NCBI GenBank assembly: GCA_030549175.1
Contig: JAUKUA010000003.1
Span: 558,001-622,000, forward strand
Length of the DNA: 64,000 bases
Direction of reading: 5' to 3'
DNA from: Lasiosphaeris hirsuta
Lineage: Eukaryota > Ascomycota > Sordariomycetes > Sordariales > Lasiosphaeriaceae
Positions 22,409-31,951 of the stretch are shown here, piece after piece (positions within the stretch are counted from its first letter, which is position 1; the number at the start of each line of letters is the position of its first letter). The position numbers and the translations under genes were made by a program. The notes below the pieces were generated by a model. It did no database searches. It saw only the letters and a program-made list of their open reading frames with translations, and was not told the origin of the DNA.

Positions 22409-24269
22409 ATGTCGGCCAATATCACCATGGTAAGCCCTTGTTTTGTTTCCCTGTCGGACCAGCACGAGCACAGCGCGGCTGCCTTGTGTCCTTGTCGGAC
22501 CACGAGCATAGCGCGGCTGCGTTGTTGTTTCCCTGTTAGATCCGATCGGTCGGCCGCTGACATTCCGCTCGACAACGCACGTCAATCAAAGCTGGAGATC
22601 CAATCGGCCGTGCCGCTGACATTCACTCGCAGGTTGCTTCTTTGAACCCCGCCAACATTAACGAGCAGGCTGCTTCTTTGAACCCCGCCATTGATGAGCA
22701 GGCTACTCTGAACCACAACATTGACGAGCAAGCTACTGCTTTGAACCCCGACATTGACGAGCAGGCTACTCTGAGCCACAACATTGACGGGCAGGCTGCT
22801 CCTTTGAACCCCACCATGTCCACATTTCCCAGCGGACCGCTCGGTTTTGTTCGTAGCGGGCCGGAGAGTCCTGTGAGCCCCGACGTCGCCGCGATCCTGG
22901 CCGCTTGGAAAGCAGAAGAGGATTACATCAACTCGCTCCCGCTCCCCGACGAACTGGTTGCTGTGGAAGCAATTCTGGGAGTTTATAAACCCCAGCGCCT
23001 TCCACAAATCTTTGCGTCCCTCTGCTACCTCCTCGCCTACAACACCAAGTCCCAGGACTACCACTTCATCGTCGATGCTGTCGACGGACCAATTCTCGCA
23101 GACCGTGGTATTGAAAAATTCAAGCGGCTCATCAACAAGTCTACTAACAGTGCCATCCGATTAGTAAGTACCAGAGATCCTATCTACCCTTCGGCTCAGT
23201 CGCAGCACAGTAGCTAATTAATTATCCTTTGGGGGCTCTGTAGGATTTTATCGCTGAAACAGGCGAGATGACCATCGTCACCATGTCAGAACCTCTCTAC
23301 CGAGCCCTCTCTCATCAGGTGTATCACTTGGCCAGCAAAAGCATTGCTGGAGTACCTGGTCTCGAGCAATGCTTCCTCCATATTGGGGATAATGAGATAT
23401 CCCAGTACGTCTGTGCCATCAAGTACCAAAATGAACCTTATGGTTTGTTTCTGCTTGGCACTCCAGGTGACGCCGAGAAGGGCAAAACCATGAAGATCAA
23501 GGCAATCGGCTCGGCCTTCAACCATGTCACACGCGATTACCCCTCCATCAAGAAGATCGTTCGTCTCGAGCTAGGCGGCCTGGATAGCAAAGATCACCGA
23601 AAGGACAACACGATCGAGGCTCGCGTTCGACATATTGCCGAGCACTCTCACATCCGGGTCTTTGCTCGCGAGAGCGCCGGGTCCGGGTTCATAGAAGACA
23701 AGGCTTCGGCCCGCAATCTGTCGCATGAAGATGACCAGTTCTGTCTACCCCTGCCCAGCAAGAATGCTGAGAGAAAGACCGTGCCTGTCCTCCAGTTCTC
23801 CGACATCCTCCACATATTCCGCGAGCACTGCAAGGAGGGTGGTCTGCTCTCGCGCCACCCCGGCAACAAGGATCCCCGGGCCCCCAGCAGCAAGGGCCTG
23901 CAGGCCTCAGCGTTGCCCGTGGACGCTTTGGAGGGCTACATTACACGGCTCCTCCTCGGTCTGCATAGGCATTCGGCGTCCCCGCTAGACGTCTTCAAGT
24001 CCGGTTTCGCAACCGGCATCAACAAGCTCCTCGGTATGCATGTCCAGGAGCACAAAGCTGCCGGTGTGGGACCCAAGGCCCCGCTCTCGTTCCTGCCCGG
24101 CGGTGCCCCCGCCACGCGCCGCGGCATGCTGCCCACAGGCACTGCGGGCCTCGGTCCGATCAAGGCAGGCGGCAGTGGTCGCCGCATCTACGGTACCGCC
24201 ACCGCCAGAAACACTCTGGGAAGCCTCTTGTCGGCCCGTCATTTCGTCGGCCGCCTTGTCCGCCGCTAG
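22409..24269 (+). CDS. unknown protein with N-terminal short tandem repeats, 525 aa
   Basis: Model: exon 1 22409-22429, exon 2 22633-23163, exon 3 23244-24269. Intron 1 (203 nt; GTAAGC, CAG) contains its own imperfect repeat (22449-22482 and 22490-22521). Intron 2 (80 nt) has GTAAGT and TAG. Frames agree throughout. Exon 2 begins with about five copies of a 10-13-residue unit of the type (L)NP-I-DEQA-(T/A). The middle and C-terminus look like an ordinary folded protein (for example YHFIVDAVDGPILADRGIEKF and FNHVTRDYPSIKKIVRLELGG) followed by a Gly/Ala/Arg-rich tail. I recognise no family. If exon 1 is wrong, ATG 22816 (MSTFPSGP) is the next candidate start. The gene is intact although both sides are RIP-damaged. 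Confidence 0.7.
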
Positions 24270-24750
24270 ACGGTTTGGACAGGAGCAATATGAGCATGGT
24301 ATCGGGAGTTTTGTTGGGTTTGAGATACGGCAGGAAGAGGGGGACAAGGGAAAAAGGCGGTCGGCGGGACATGGTTACTAGAGGGAAACTGGCTCGTCAG
24401 CGTGACGGAAACCCTCTGTTCTTATCACTCTTCACTTTTGCCCCTCGGTCATAGCTAGCTAGTGATAGCCAGCGTAATGGAAACACTCTGCTCTTTCTTA
24501 GTACACCACCCCAGCTGGGGGCCTGTGCGCCCCCGCGCCCGCGTTCCAAGATTAGGCCAAGATGTGCACCTCGGCGTAAACCTTGTTCTCCCGCATTTCC
24601 ACACAGCGTGCGGTGCAGTGTTAGCGCTGCCAACGCAACCCGTGGTCGTGCCTGAGGATCCCTGAGTCCTGGTCCCACATTATGCCCATGGTTGTGATTT
24701 GAAGATGACACCCATGGTTATAATGTGAGTGTGTGCACGTGTTGCTGCGG
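24270..24750. other. intergenic
   Basis: 3' flank of the preceding gene. It shows a weak internal repetition (GGAAACC/ACTCTG near 24,407 and 24,478) and no gene. Confidence 0.45.
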
Positions 24751-24756
24751 GCCCTG

Positions 24757-24808
24757 GTCAAGGAGGTGAGACACCCTGTTGACCTTGGGTGAGCCTGGTA
24801 GTGTGACA
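24757..24808 (+). repeat. diverged repeat, copy A (possible LTR piece)
   Basis: TCAAGGAGGTGAGACACCC..TGTTGACCTTGGGTGAGCCTGG.AGTGTGA closely resembles 26914-26963, and both lie on the same strand 2.1 kb apart, flanking a decayed gag-like region. They may be remnants of long terminal repeats, but their full length and borders cannot be set by eye. Confidence 0.45.
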
Positions 24809-25209
24809 GGGTGTAACGGTTCGAAGAAGCCATGTTTCATGGACAAGTCAGTTGACCCGCTCAAGAGCTTCGGGCCTACTCTATTGGGATCTATTATCTA
24901 CCGTTGTAACTTGGCTGAAAGCAACCCAAGTCCCCAGTGTCACGATCCGGAGCACGTCACATCGGCTCTAACAATCGGTTCGTTCTCCTCCTCGGGGTCA
25001 TCTACTAGAATAGACCTAGCCCTAGTGTACATGGCGCTGTCCGGTATTCTGGGCACGTCGAGTGCAAAATGAGAGAGGGATGTGATAGAGGGTCCCTCCC
25101 CATATACGAGTTACACCTCACGTACTCTATATACGTATCGCACCGTCCCAAACTTTAGTAATACCTCTAACCGACTCATTTCGACTCGACCCTACTCGTC
25201 CGATCAGGA

Positions 25210-25520
25210 CAGAGCCAACTAGGATCCGGCAAACGAGATCGACACCAAGACCGACATCATAGGTATTCGGTCAACGGAATTTCAGGAGATCATGGAGCAT
25301 TTACGAGTACTAGGACGTAGTATCACGCAACAATTTACCGATTAGGCGCAGGTAAACACGGAGATCATAGGTGGCATCAGAGAATTGAAGAAACGCTAAT
25401 CGGTCCAAGAGGAGCATCCGCGGGTATTGGAGCGTAGCATTACGTAACAATTTGGCGATCAGACGTAAGTGAACACGGAAATGCGGAATGTTCTAGACAA
25501 GTCCATACTTCCATGGTATA
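25210..25520 (+). pseudogene. retroelement gag-like relic with internal repeat
   Basis: Plus-strand coding relic with two homologous segments (about 25,292-25,363 and 25,408-25,483). Both encode a pattern like LxVLxRSITQQFxDQxQVNTE. Stops replace Gln at different places: TAG at 25343 in copy 1, TAA at 25445 and 25466 in copy 2, while the other copy keeps CAA or CAG at the matching codon. This is direct evidence of C-to-T damage at CAA/CAG codons. The helical, Gln/Glu-rich style suits a retroelement gag N-terminus, but the family is not certain. Confidence 0.5.
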
Positions 25521-25879
25521 AACGTTAGAAGGTTTATCAGAGCATATACCTCTTCTTAGGAACTATTACTACCTTATTCTCATACTTTAGTCTCTTATAG
25601 GTACGTTAGGTCTAAGTTTGTGGTCCAAAGTATTCTGTCACTAACCAAAATATCTGTTAAGGGTTACAGAGCACTTGGGAATGGAGTCATGTCAAAGAGC
25701 AGCAAAACAGTTGATAAATTGATGGACGTCTAACTGGTCTAGAGAGTGCGAGAGAGCCTCTATTACACATGTGTGTGTCGGCTCACTTCGGCCTTCGGCC
25801 TTCACGTTTTCGGCAGTCCTAGTGGGAGCTTATCAGCCACCTCCTCGAATACGAGAGTGCAGTGGCCACTTATGTGGGG

Positions 25880-26027
25880 AGATCTACAGGCCCTGTGGGC
25901 CCTATAATTTCTCAGCTCTGTGACACTGGCAGTCAGTATCTACGAACCTATTGCTCTTGTTGGCTTAGACTACTAGATCTACAGGCTCTGTGGGCCTGAA
26001 CTACAAGATCTACAGGCTCTGCGGGCT
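25880..26027 (+). repeat. AGATCTACAGGCTCTGTGGGCC, three copies
   Basis: A 22-bp unit at 25880-25901, 25975-25996 and 26006-26027, with one or two differences each. It lies inside the retroelement-like region and has no coding context. Confidence 0.8.
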
Positions 26028-26913
26028 TGGCTATAACACAGTAGCTGCAAGTGGTGCGGGAAGTTCCTGATCTGTGCCAGAGCCTCAGTGCTCTGTTGTT
26101 TCTGCTGTCGGCCTTCAGCACCCCAGCATGTTGTTTTTATAGGGTTAAGGTTGTATGTGGTTCTATGAACCCACTTATACCCAATACTCTCTTATCTAGA
26201 GAGCTATTAATAATATGTAAAGACATAAGATACCTAAGGGCCCCTCCTAACCGCTCGTCGGTCCCGAGGTTCCCTCCTAACTACCTATCTCTCACGTCTT
26301 ATAAATTAGGGTCCTAAGCTAAGTGTTACTAATTATCATTTGTTAATCCGTAGCCGGTAATAGTACTTATTCCTACAGCTTAAGAGGTATGGTAGCTATC
26401 GTTGTGGATATTCCCTCACGTCCTTGGTACTTACGTTAGCTACTAAATTGTTAGCCTCAAAGTCATAGCGACGGTCCCCTTCATAACTTATGGTCTTAGC
26501 TACAACTACTTGTTACCAATAAAGCTAGACTTCGGAGAACGTTGGGGTTTAGGTCCTCTAATCGAACTGACAGCGATAACCGGGAGGTTCTTGATTCGAA
26601 GACCTGCTGAATCGTCATGCTGGTCCTTTGGCTGACTGCTGTAGCTCCGACCACAATACTAAGGTTGTATGGCCGTCTATAACAAATCTAGAGTTTAGTG
26701 ACGCTACCTAGCGTAGGCTAGGTCCACTGGGTGGGCCGGCTTGGCTTATGAGTGGTGTTAAGATCCCGGCCCTACCCGTGGGTATGCCCGAGGATCTGTC
26801 GACCTGCGTAAAGCTCAGAGGTTATCTGGCCACGTGATATTCTTAGAGTGTGTACGTGTCCCACAGGTGTGCCATAATGTAGCCACCGTTGTGGCAGTCA
26901 CTGTGAGCCCAAA

Positions 26914-26963
26914 TCAAGGAGGCGATACACCCTGTTGACCTTAGGTGAGCTCAGCAGTGTGAA
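26914..26963 (+). repeat. diverged repeat, copy B (possible LTR piece)
   Basis: Partner of 24757-24808 (about 80% alike by eye over 48 bases). See copy A. If these are LTR remnants, the element was about 2.2 kb and internally deleted. Confidence 0.45.
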
Positions 26964-27026
26964 ACCGGTCTTTAGTCTCTTATGTAAGGTAGCATGTATC
27001 CCACTGCGTCGGCCAACTTGAAAGCT

Positions 27027-27668
27027 CACGACTGCAGTCGCCAGATCCACAACGCGTGTGGCCAAATGCCCCGGGGCCCTTACAATAAAGACCTCTAAGA
27101 TGGTAGGTAGGTATACAGCGCCACCAAATCTACGACTGCAGTCGCCCATTCCCCTTCGTTCCGGCTTCACATGGTTACAATTGCCATCGGGCCCATGACT
27201 TGCAGCCGCCATAACCCTCCTATCACGGGTTCTATGTAACCGTATCTTGCCACCAAACCTGTCCACTACGCGCGTGGCTAAGCGAAAGGGAAACCCTATC
27301 TTCAAAGGCTGTAAAGTACAGCGGCTGACTTGGCATCGCACGTGAGCTGGGCCTCCATCTCAGTGTGTGCGACGGAGATGGCGGCAAGGGCCTCGTGGTT
27401 GCCGGCCGATCGTCTGCACAACACTAAGAGCTGTCGTACTCGCTTTTCCGTCGCCGGGCTGATAACCCGGTGCCCAGTTGTAGCAATTCCGCTCTTCAAT
27501 CAGGCTCGATAAGTAGTGCTGGGTTGTTGAGATGGTGGTAGGTCGGGCGTCGACTGGTGAGGTATAGGTCGTATGGCGCCATGAAGCACACGACTCAAGT
27601 CGCCAATGCCTTTCATTCTGGGCCCAATACGGATAAAATATGCCATCAAGCCCACAACTGTAGTCGCC
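27027..27668 (+). repeat. cluster of degenerate units ending in a palindromic CACGACTGCAGTCGCC motif
   Basis: Copies at 27027-27042, 27131-27146, 27194-27210 (CATGACTTGCAGCCGCC), 27589-27604 (ACACGACTCAAGTCGC-like) and 27653-27668 (CACAACTGTAGTCGCC). The core GACTGCAGTC is self-complementary. Longer similarity extends about 65 bp upstream of the third and fifth copies (CCTTC.TTC.GG...GCCATC.GCCCA). Most differences are transitions. No product is apparent. Confidence 0.6.
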
Positions 27669-28225
27669 CGTGCCTTAGAGTCTAGTAGTTATAGCGTCCC
27701 GACGTCTCCGTGATAGCCTTGTATATCGGGGCGGGTGCCTTCAAGTATTATCTTAAACTCCCTCTTCTGTTCCAACTTCGACCCTTTTTTTCTTTCTTAA
27801 CCCCTTTTTAGTACTAACTCGCTCTCCGAGAGCCCCCCCCCCCGCCTCTGAGAGCCCTCCGAGCCCCGTTGGAGCCCCCCTGCCGTCAGAGTTCAGGGAC
27901 TCCGCATCGGATCGCCAGGCGGGCCCTTTGGAACCAGCTCCACGAGGGGCAGAGCACGCGATCGACCTATAAAGCTTCCAAAAAGTTCACAAACACATCG
28001 ACAACCCCATTTCAACCCCTCACCATAAATTCCAACCCAAAGAAACCTAACTACATCTTTGTCTAAATCTCTTAGTTTTAACACAATCTGACGAGCTACC
28101 ATAACAGTCAACGTTACTATACCAAGCGCCTGAAATTCCGTCGCATCACAAAGAGCGGTAAGTTCATCTCCCAATCACTTGCCTCTACGTCGAATTCTAA
28201 CAAGCATGATGTTCCCAGACAAACG
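27669..28225. other. 5' flank of the small SANT gene
   Basis: Contains pyrimidine runs (27,780-27,845, including nine C) and an A-rich leader-like segment up to the ATG at 28226. An open frame at 27,869-28,066 is compositionally poor and not supported. Confidence 0.4.
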
Positions 28226-28476
28226 ATGAACCCATCCAGCGGAAATGGCCGGCACGGCCGGGTTCGCTGGCAACTGTGGCAGATCAGACTTCTGATCGAT
28301 ATGCGCAGGGGTGGTGCCAGCTTCGAGGAGATTGGCGTAAGTTTCCATCTCATCCCAACCATCTCTCCGTCCGCAGCTTGTCTGACGTGTTTCTTGTTGG
28401 ACAGCGAAGAGTCGGCAAAACAAAACATGCATGTGAGACGAAGCACAGTCGTCTCACAAGAGAGTCACGTATCTGA
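28226..28476 (+). CDS. small SANT/Myb-like single-domain protein, 60 aa
   Basis: Exon 1 28226-28336 (37 codons) and exon 2 28405-28476 (23 codons plus stop). The intron is 68 nt with a perfect GTAAGT donor, a GTCTGACG branch point and a CAG acceptor; both ends are phase 0. The product has the three-helix Myb/SANT spacing: Trp-x2-Trp start (VRWQLWQIRLLIDMRRGG), then ASFEEIG, then across the splice site RRVGKTKHACETKHSRL. The match crosses the intron, which supports the splice. The last recognition helix is Lys/His-rich, suggesting DNA binding in the nucleus (inference). It may be an independent micro-protein or the end of a longer gene with an upstream exon. Confidence 0.6.
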
Positions 28477-29326
28477 TCGAAGATGCTGTGGGCGGACGGA
28501 CAGAGAAAAGGATCGATGATGGGGCAGGAAGAATGCTTTTTTCAGAAGAAATACAATGATTGAGCGCTAGCCTTGGCAAGCTTGCCATCTAAACAAATCA
28601 TCCGCCATACGTGTGGGCTCAGCATTGTGCAAAGGTAACCCTTGGCGTGCTGGGGGGATTCATCGAATGCCCGTGAGCTGCTAAGGTCATCCGGATCTTC
28701 CCTTGACAAGCTGTGAGCCGTCGACAGACAAAGTTTCATCAAGTTCTTCCCGAGCCCGCTGTTTCATCCTCTTAATATGTTCTCGCCCATGATAACTTCA
28801 CTACCTTCATCTCACCTTTGCTCTTTTCTGGATTTTTGGGTAGCTAGGGCCTGCTTTGAGATCTTTGATACCTCTACAGCATATTGCCCGATGGTACGCC
28901 GGGATTCCCCGATTCCTCAACCTGTTTGCGATTCCACCACAATGAGTGGCCCGTGCACCGAAAAGGGGCTTATTTACCGTACCTCCTTACATCATCAACC
29001 TATATGAGACGGACCAGGTTTGCGCGGTGAATGCAGTTTGCGGCAACTTGGAATACTAGTCATTACTTTGGGACGGGAGCTGACTTTGCTCCGTGTTCTG
29101 GGTCGAGGAAAGCCCGAGGCGAAGGAGCTACTACCTTTCAGCTCTCTTGTCCCCATGCCCCACCAATGGAACTCTTCCCATCGTCAAACTCAAGCCTAAC
29201 GCCGGCGATACCCTCCCCTGATGCGCTGGGTATACAATGTGTACATCGTAGCAACAGCCATCCTAGACTCTGTTGGGGCCATGGCGACAGCATTGAAGAC
29301 ATGGATGACGGCAATAGGCGTCCACT
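28477..29326. other. intergenic
   Basis: No gene is supported. It lies between the small SANT gene (plus) and the 3' end of the HET-ankyrin gene (minus). Confidence 0.5.
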
Positions 29327-31951
29327 TCATGGCTCACTCGCGCCGTTCACACGCTGCCGTTTCGTCCCACGGTCGTCATCTGGTGGCATATCCTCCCGTT
29401 TCCCTTCCCCATTAGCCCTGGCAATCGCCGCCTTGATGTCCACCATATTCATCCCCGCCTTCGAGAGCACCTCGACGACGCATTCATTGTCCAGTACGAA
29501 CCAGTCCTCATCAACTTGCACACTATCCCCTGGTTCCACCCTCGCACCCCGGTCAACAAGCTGCCTCGCCGCGCTAAACCAAAAATTCTTAATCGCCACC
29601 CACAATGGTTTACGGTCCCAACGATCCCTAGTCTTCATGTCTGCCCCAGCATCAAGTAACGCGGCCACCACCAGAGGGTTCCCACGCTCCGCAGCAACAT
29701 ACAGCGCCGAGACCTCACCGTCCTCATCCTTCAGCTCGAGAAACTCTGGCGGTGCTACCTCGATGATACGCCGCACAATCTCCACGTGTCCGTTTCTCGA
29801 GGCAACCCATAACACGCTCCACCGACCCTTGACATCTTTTCCGTCATCGAGCGCTGCGCCCTTGTCTAGCAAGAGCTTAAAAATCTGTGTGTGACCCGCT
29901 TCCGCCGCGATCCAGAGAGGAGTGCCATTGTTATTACGGTCCCTCGCTTCCACATCCGCGCCGTGCTGAAGGAGTGCTTCCACAGTGGAGACATGTCCCC
30001 CCTGAACTGCCAGGAACAGGGCGCTGTTCCAGTTCGAATCCCTTACTTCGGTATCCGCACCGTACTCAAGGAGGACTTGCACCGTATGGAGATGCCCCAT
30101 TGCAGCGGCTACGCATAACGCGGTCTGTGTGCGACCCGCCTCCGCCGCGATCCAGAGAGGAGTGCCATTATTATCGCGGCCCCTCGCTTCCACATCCGCG
30201 CCGTATTGAAGCAGTACTTCCACAGTGGAGGCATGTCCCCCCTGAACCGCCACGAACAGGGCGGTGTTCCAGTTCGAATCCCTTACTTTGGTATCCACAC
30301 CGTACTCGAGGAGGACTTGCATGGTTGCGACATCCCCCCTTTGAGCAGCCGTGTATAGGGCGGTATTTTCGCCCCTGGTGTCCCATGCTTGGGTATCCAC
30401 GCTGTGCTTGAGCAGGACCTCCACAGTGCGGGCATACCCCATTTTAACCGCCCTATACAAAGCTGTATCTTGGTACTTGAAATGTATCGTTTGTATGTCG
30501 GCGCCCTGTTGGAGAAGGGCCTGGACGATGACGTCCAAGCCAGCATCGACCGCGAGACACAGCGGTGTCTTGAACTCGGCGTTGTACTGGTTGGGGTTGA
30601 TATGCTGGTGGGCCAGGAGTTCGTTGACTAAAATGGTGTTCCCGCACATGGTGGCCATGTGGAGGGCGGTGTTGCCCATGTCGTCTTGGATGTTGATGTC
30701 GATGTTATCTCGGGCGAGGAACATCTTGGTTAGGTCGTACGAGAGGTCTGCTTGCCGGGCTAGGCTTATAAGCGGTGATCGCCCTCCTGGTCCTCGGCAG
30801 TTAATATCGACATTGGTACGAGTAAGGAGGTCTCGGACTGTGATTTCTTTTCCGTAGTCGATGGCCCAGTGGAAGACTTCCAAGGTCAGTCCTCTGAGGT
30901 GCTGGATGAAGACATTAAAGCCCCAGTCGGGAAGTGGGCAGATGTTGCCCGAACTTTCGCCGAATACCAGATAGAAGATGGCGTGTCGAATGGCCTCTCC
31001 TAATGTGATAGCGTAGTTGGGCTGGAATTTCCCATCAGACCCGGCGTCCGATGCCATTCCAAGAAGGGCGTAGATTTTGTCGCGCGCGTCGGTAGCTTCG
31101 CTTTCGTTAAACCTTCCTAGTAGCGTTCGGAGGTCGGGCTCATCTTTCCGCCAGGAAACCCGTCGGAGATAGCCGGGCATGATATCGAGGACCGACTGAA
31201 CACGCTCTTCGACTCTTACGCACATTAGTCTCGGCATCATAACGAATACCTCGGTTGCGATCTCGTTCCAGCCACAAAGGATACTCGCCCTCTTAGCGTT
31301 GAAGACTTGCAGAATCCACACTCGATGGAACCAGGACCGACTGAGCATGCTAAGTAGCGCGTTACGCCTCCGGGTGTTAAAACCCGTAGCCATCCCTCCC
31401 AGTTCCTTGATCAGTATCGGCCACTCTTCCAACCAAGCCGTCGGCTCATTCTTCCGGTAGCTCTTCCTTCGGCGTGCCCTCTTTGTAAGCTGTACCATCA
31501 GATCCATCAACAGGTCAATATCCTCCGTCGCCCGGCCCAGCCAGATCAGCACCCTGTCCGCCTTCTCGTAGATACGCCGCATTTGCCCCACCTGATGCGT
31601 CTTCTCCAGGTCGTCAGCCTGGTCAATGCACAGAGCATCAACCCACAGCCACCGATCCTCGCTCGCTCGTCGCAGGCAGTGGAGTGCGGTATACAAATTA
31701 CGCCTGACGGGTTTCTTTCGCCCATTAATCAAGACATAAACGTCCACCGTGGAGTTGCCCCATGTGTACGATAATGCCTCGAAGGGGACGTCATCATCCT
31801 GGAGGAAAATCTCGATCAGCTCGCAATTGATCGGGTCGGTGTCGTAGCCCCGACAGAGTCGCAAGATGCGGATTGCATCGGTTGATAGGTCGATGGGCTT
31901 ATAGGTGTAGAATAAGCTTGAATCAGCCATGATTTTCGAGTGCGGGGACAA
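29327..31951 (-). CDS. HET domain plus ankyrin-repeat protein, 874 aa (intact)
   Basis: One uninterrupted exon. The N-terminal HET domain (about 55-225) shows FEALSYTWG (57-65), WLWVDALCIDQ (101-111), RVLIWLG (133-139) and SRSWFHRVWILQVFNAK (204-220). In the last motif the usual Gln-Glu is Gln-Val. Ankyrin repeats fill about 380-800; the tail is charged and ends in KRQRVNG. HET proteins set off programmed cell death after fusion of unlike strains; ankyrin arrays usually act as the variable recognition part. Residues 530-609 and 610-689 are a perfect-phase tandem duplication. The start may be Met1 or Met8 (31930, MADSSLFYTYKPI), which better fits the family's N-terminus. It is the only intact one of four HET loci here and is flanked by decayed repeats. 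Confidence 0.93.
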   Translation of the reverse strand: MSPHSKIMADSSLFYTYKPIDLSTDAIRILRLCRGYDTDPINCELIEIFLQDDDVPFEALSYTWGNSTVDVYVLINGRKKPVRRNLYTALHCLRRASEDRWLWVDALCIDQADDLEKTHQVGQMRRIYEKADRVLIWLGRATEDIDLLMDLMVQLTKRARRRKSYRKNEPTAWLEEWPILIKELGGMATGFNTRRRNALLSMLSRSWFHRVWILQVFNAKRASILCGWNEIATEVFVMMPRLMCVRVEERVQSVLDIMPGYLRRVSWRKDEPDLRTLLGRFNESEATDARDKIYALLGMASDAGSDGKFQPNYAITLGEAIRHAIFYLVFGESSGNICPLPDWGFNVFIQHLRGLTLEVFHWAIDYGKEITVRDLLTRTNVDINCRGPGGRSPLISLARQADLSYDLTKMFLARDNIDINIQDDMGNTALHMATMCGNTILVNELLAHQHINPNQYNAEFKTPLCLAVDAGLDVIVQALLQQGADIQTIHFKYQDTALYRAVKMGYARTVEVLLKHSVDTQAWDTRGENTALYTAAQRGDVATMQVLLEYGVDTKVRDSNWNTALFVAVQGGHASTVEVLLQYGADVEARGRDNNGTPLWIAAEAGRTQTALCVAAAMGHLHTVQVLLEYGADTEVRDSNWNSALFLAVQGGHVSTVEALLQHGADVEARDRNNNGTPLWIAAEAGHTQIFKLLLDKGAALDDGKDVKGRWSVLWVASRNGHVEIVRRIIEVAPPEFLELKDEDGEVSALYVAAERGNPLVVAALLDAGADMKTRDRWDRKPLWVAIKNFWFSAARQLVDRGARVEPGDSVQVDEDWFVLDNECVVEVLSKAGMNMVDIKAAIARANGEGKREDMPPDDDRGTKRQRVNGASEP
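29885..30364 (-). repeat. 240-bp tandem duplication inside the ankyrin array
   Basis: Copy 1 (30364-30125) and copy 2 (30124-29885) are directly adjacent, each 80 codons, both running from TAL to an end at AAEAG(R/H)TQ. Most codons are identical or conservative. Copy 1 ends in the middle of an ankyrin unit, so the junction creates a shortened repeat. This points to recent unequal exchange or slippage. Confidence 0.95.

Noticed and set aside
30020..30060. GTTCGAATCCC sequence resembling a tRNA T-loop
   Set aside because: It lies within the duplicated ankyrin coding sequence and no tRNA cloverleaf surrounds it; I found no tRNA or rRNA gene in the window.
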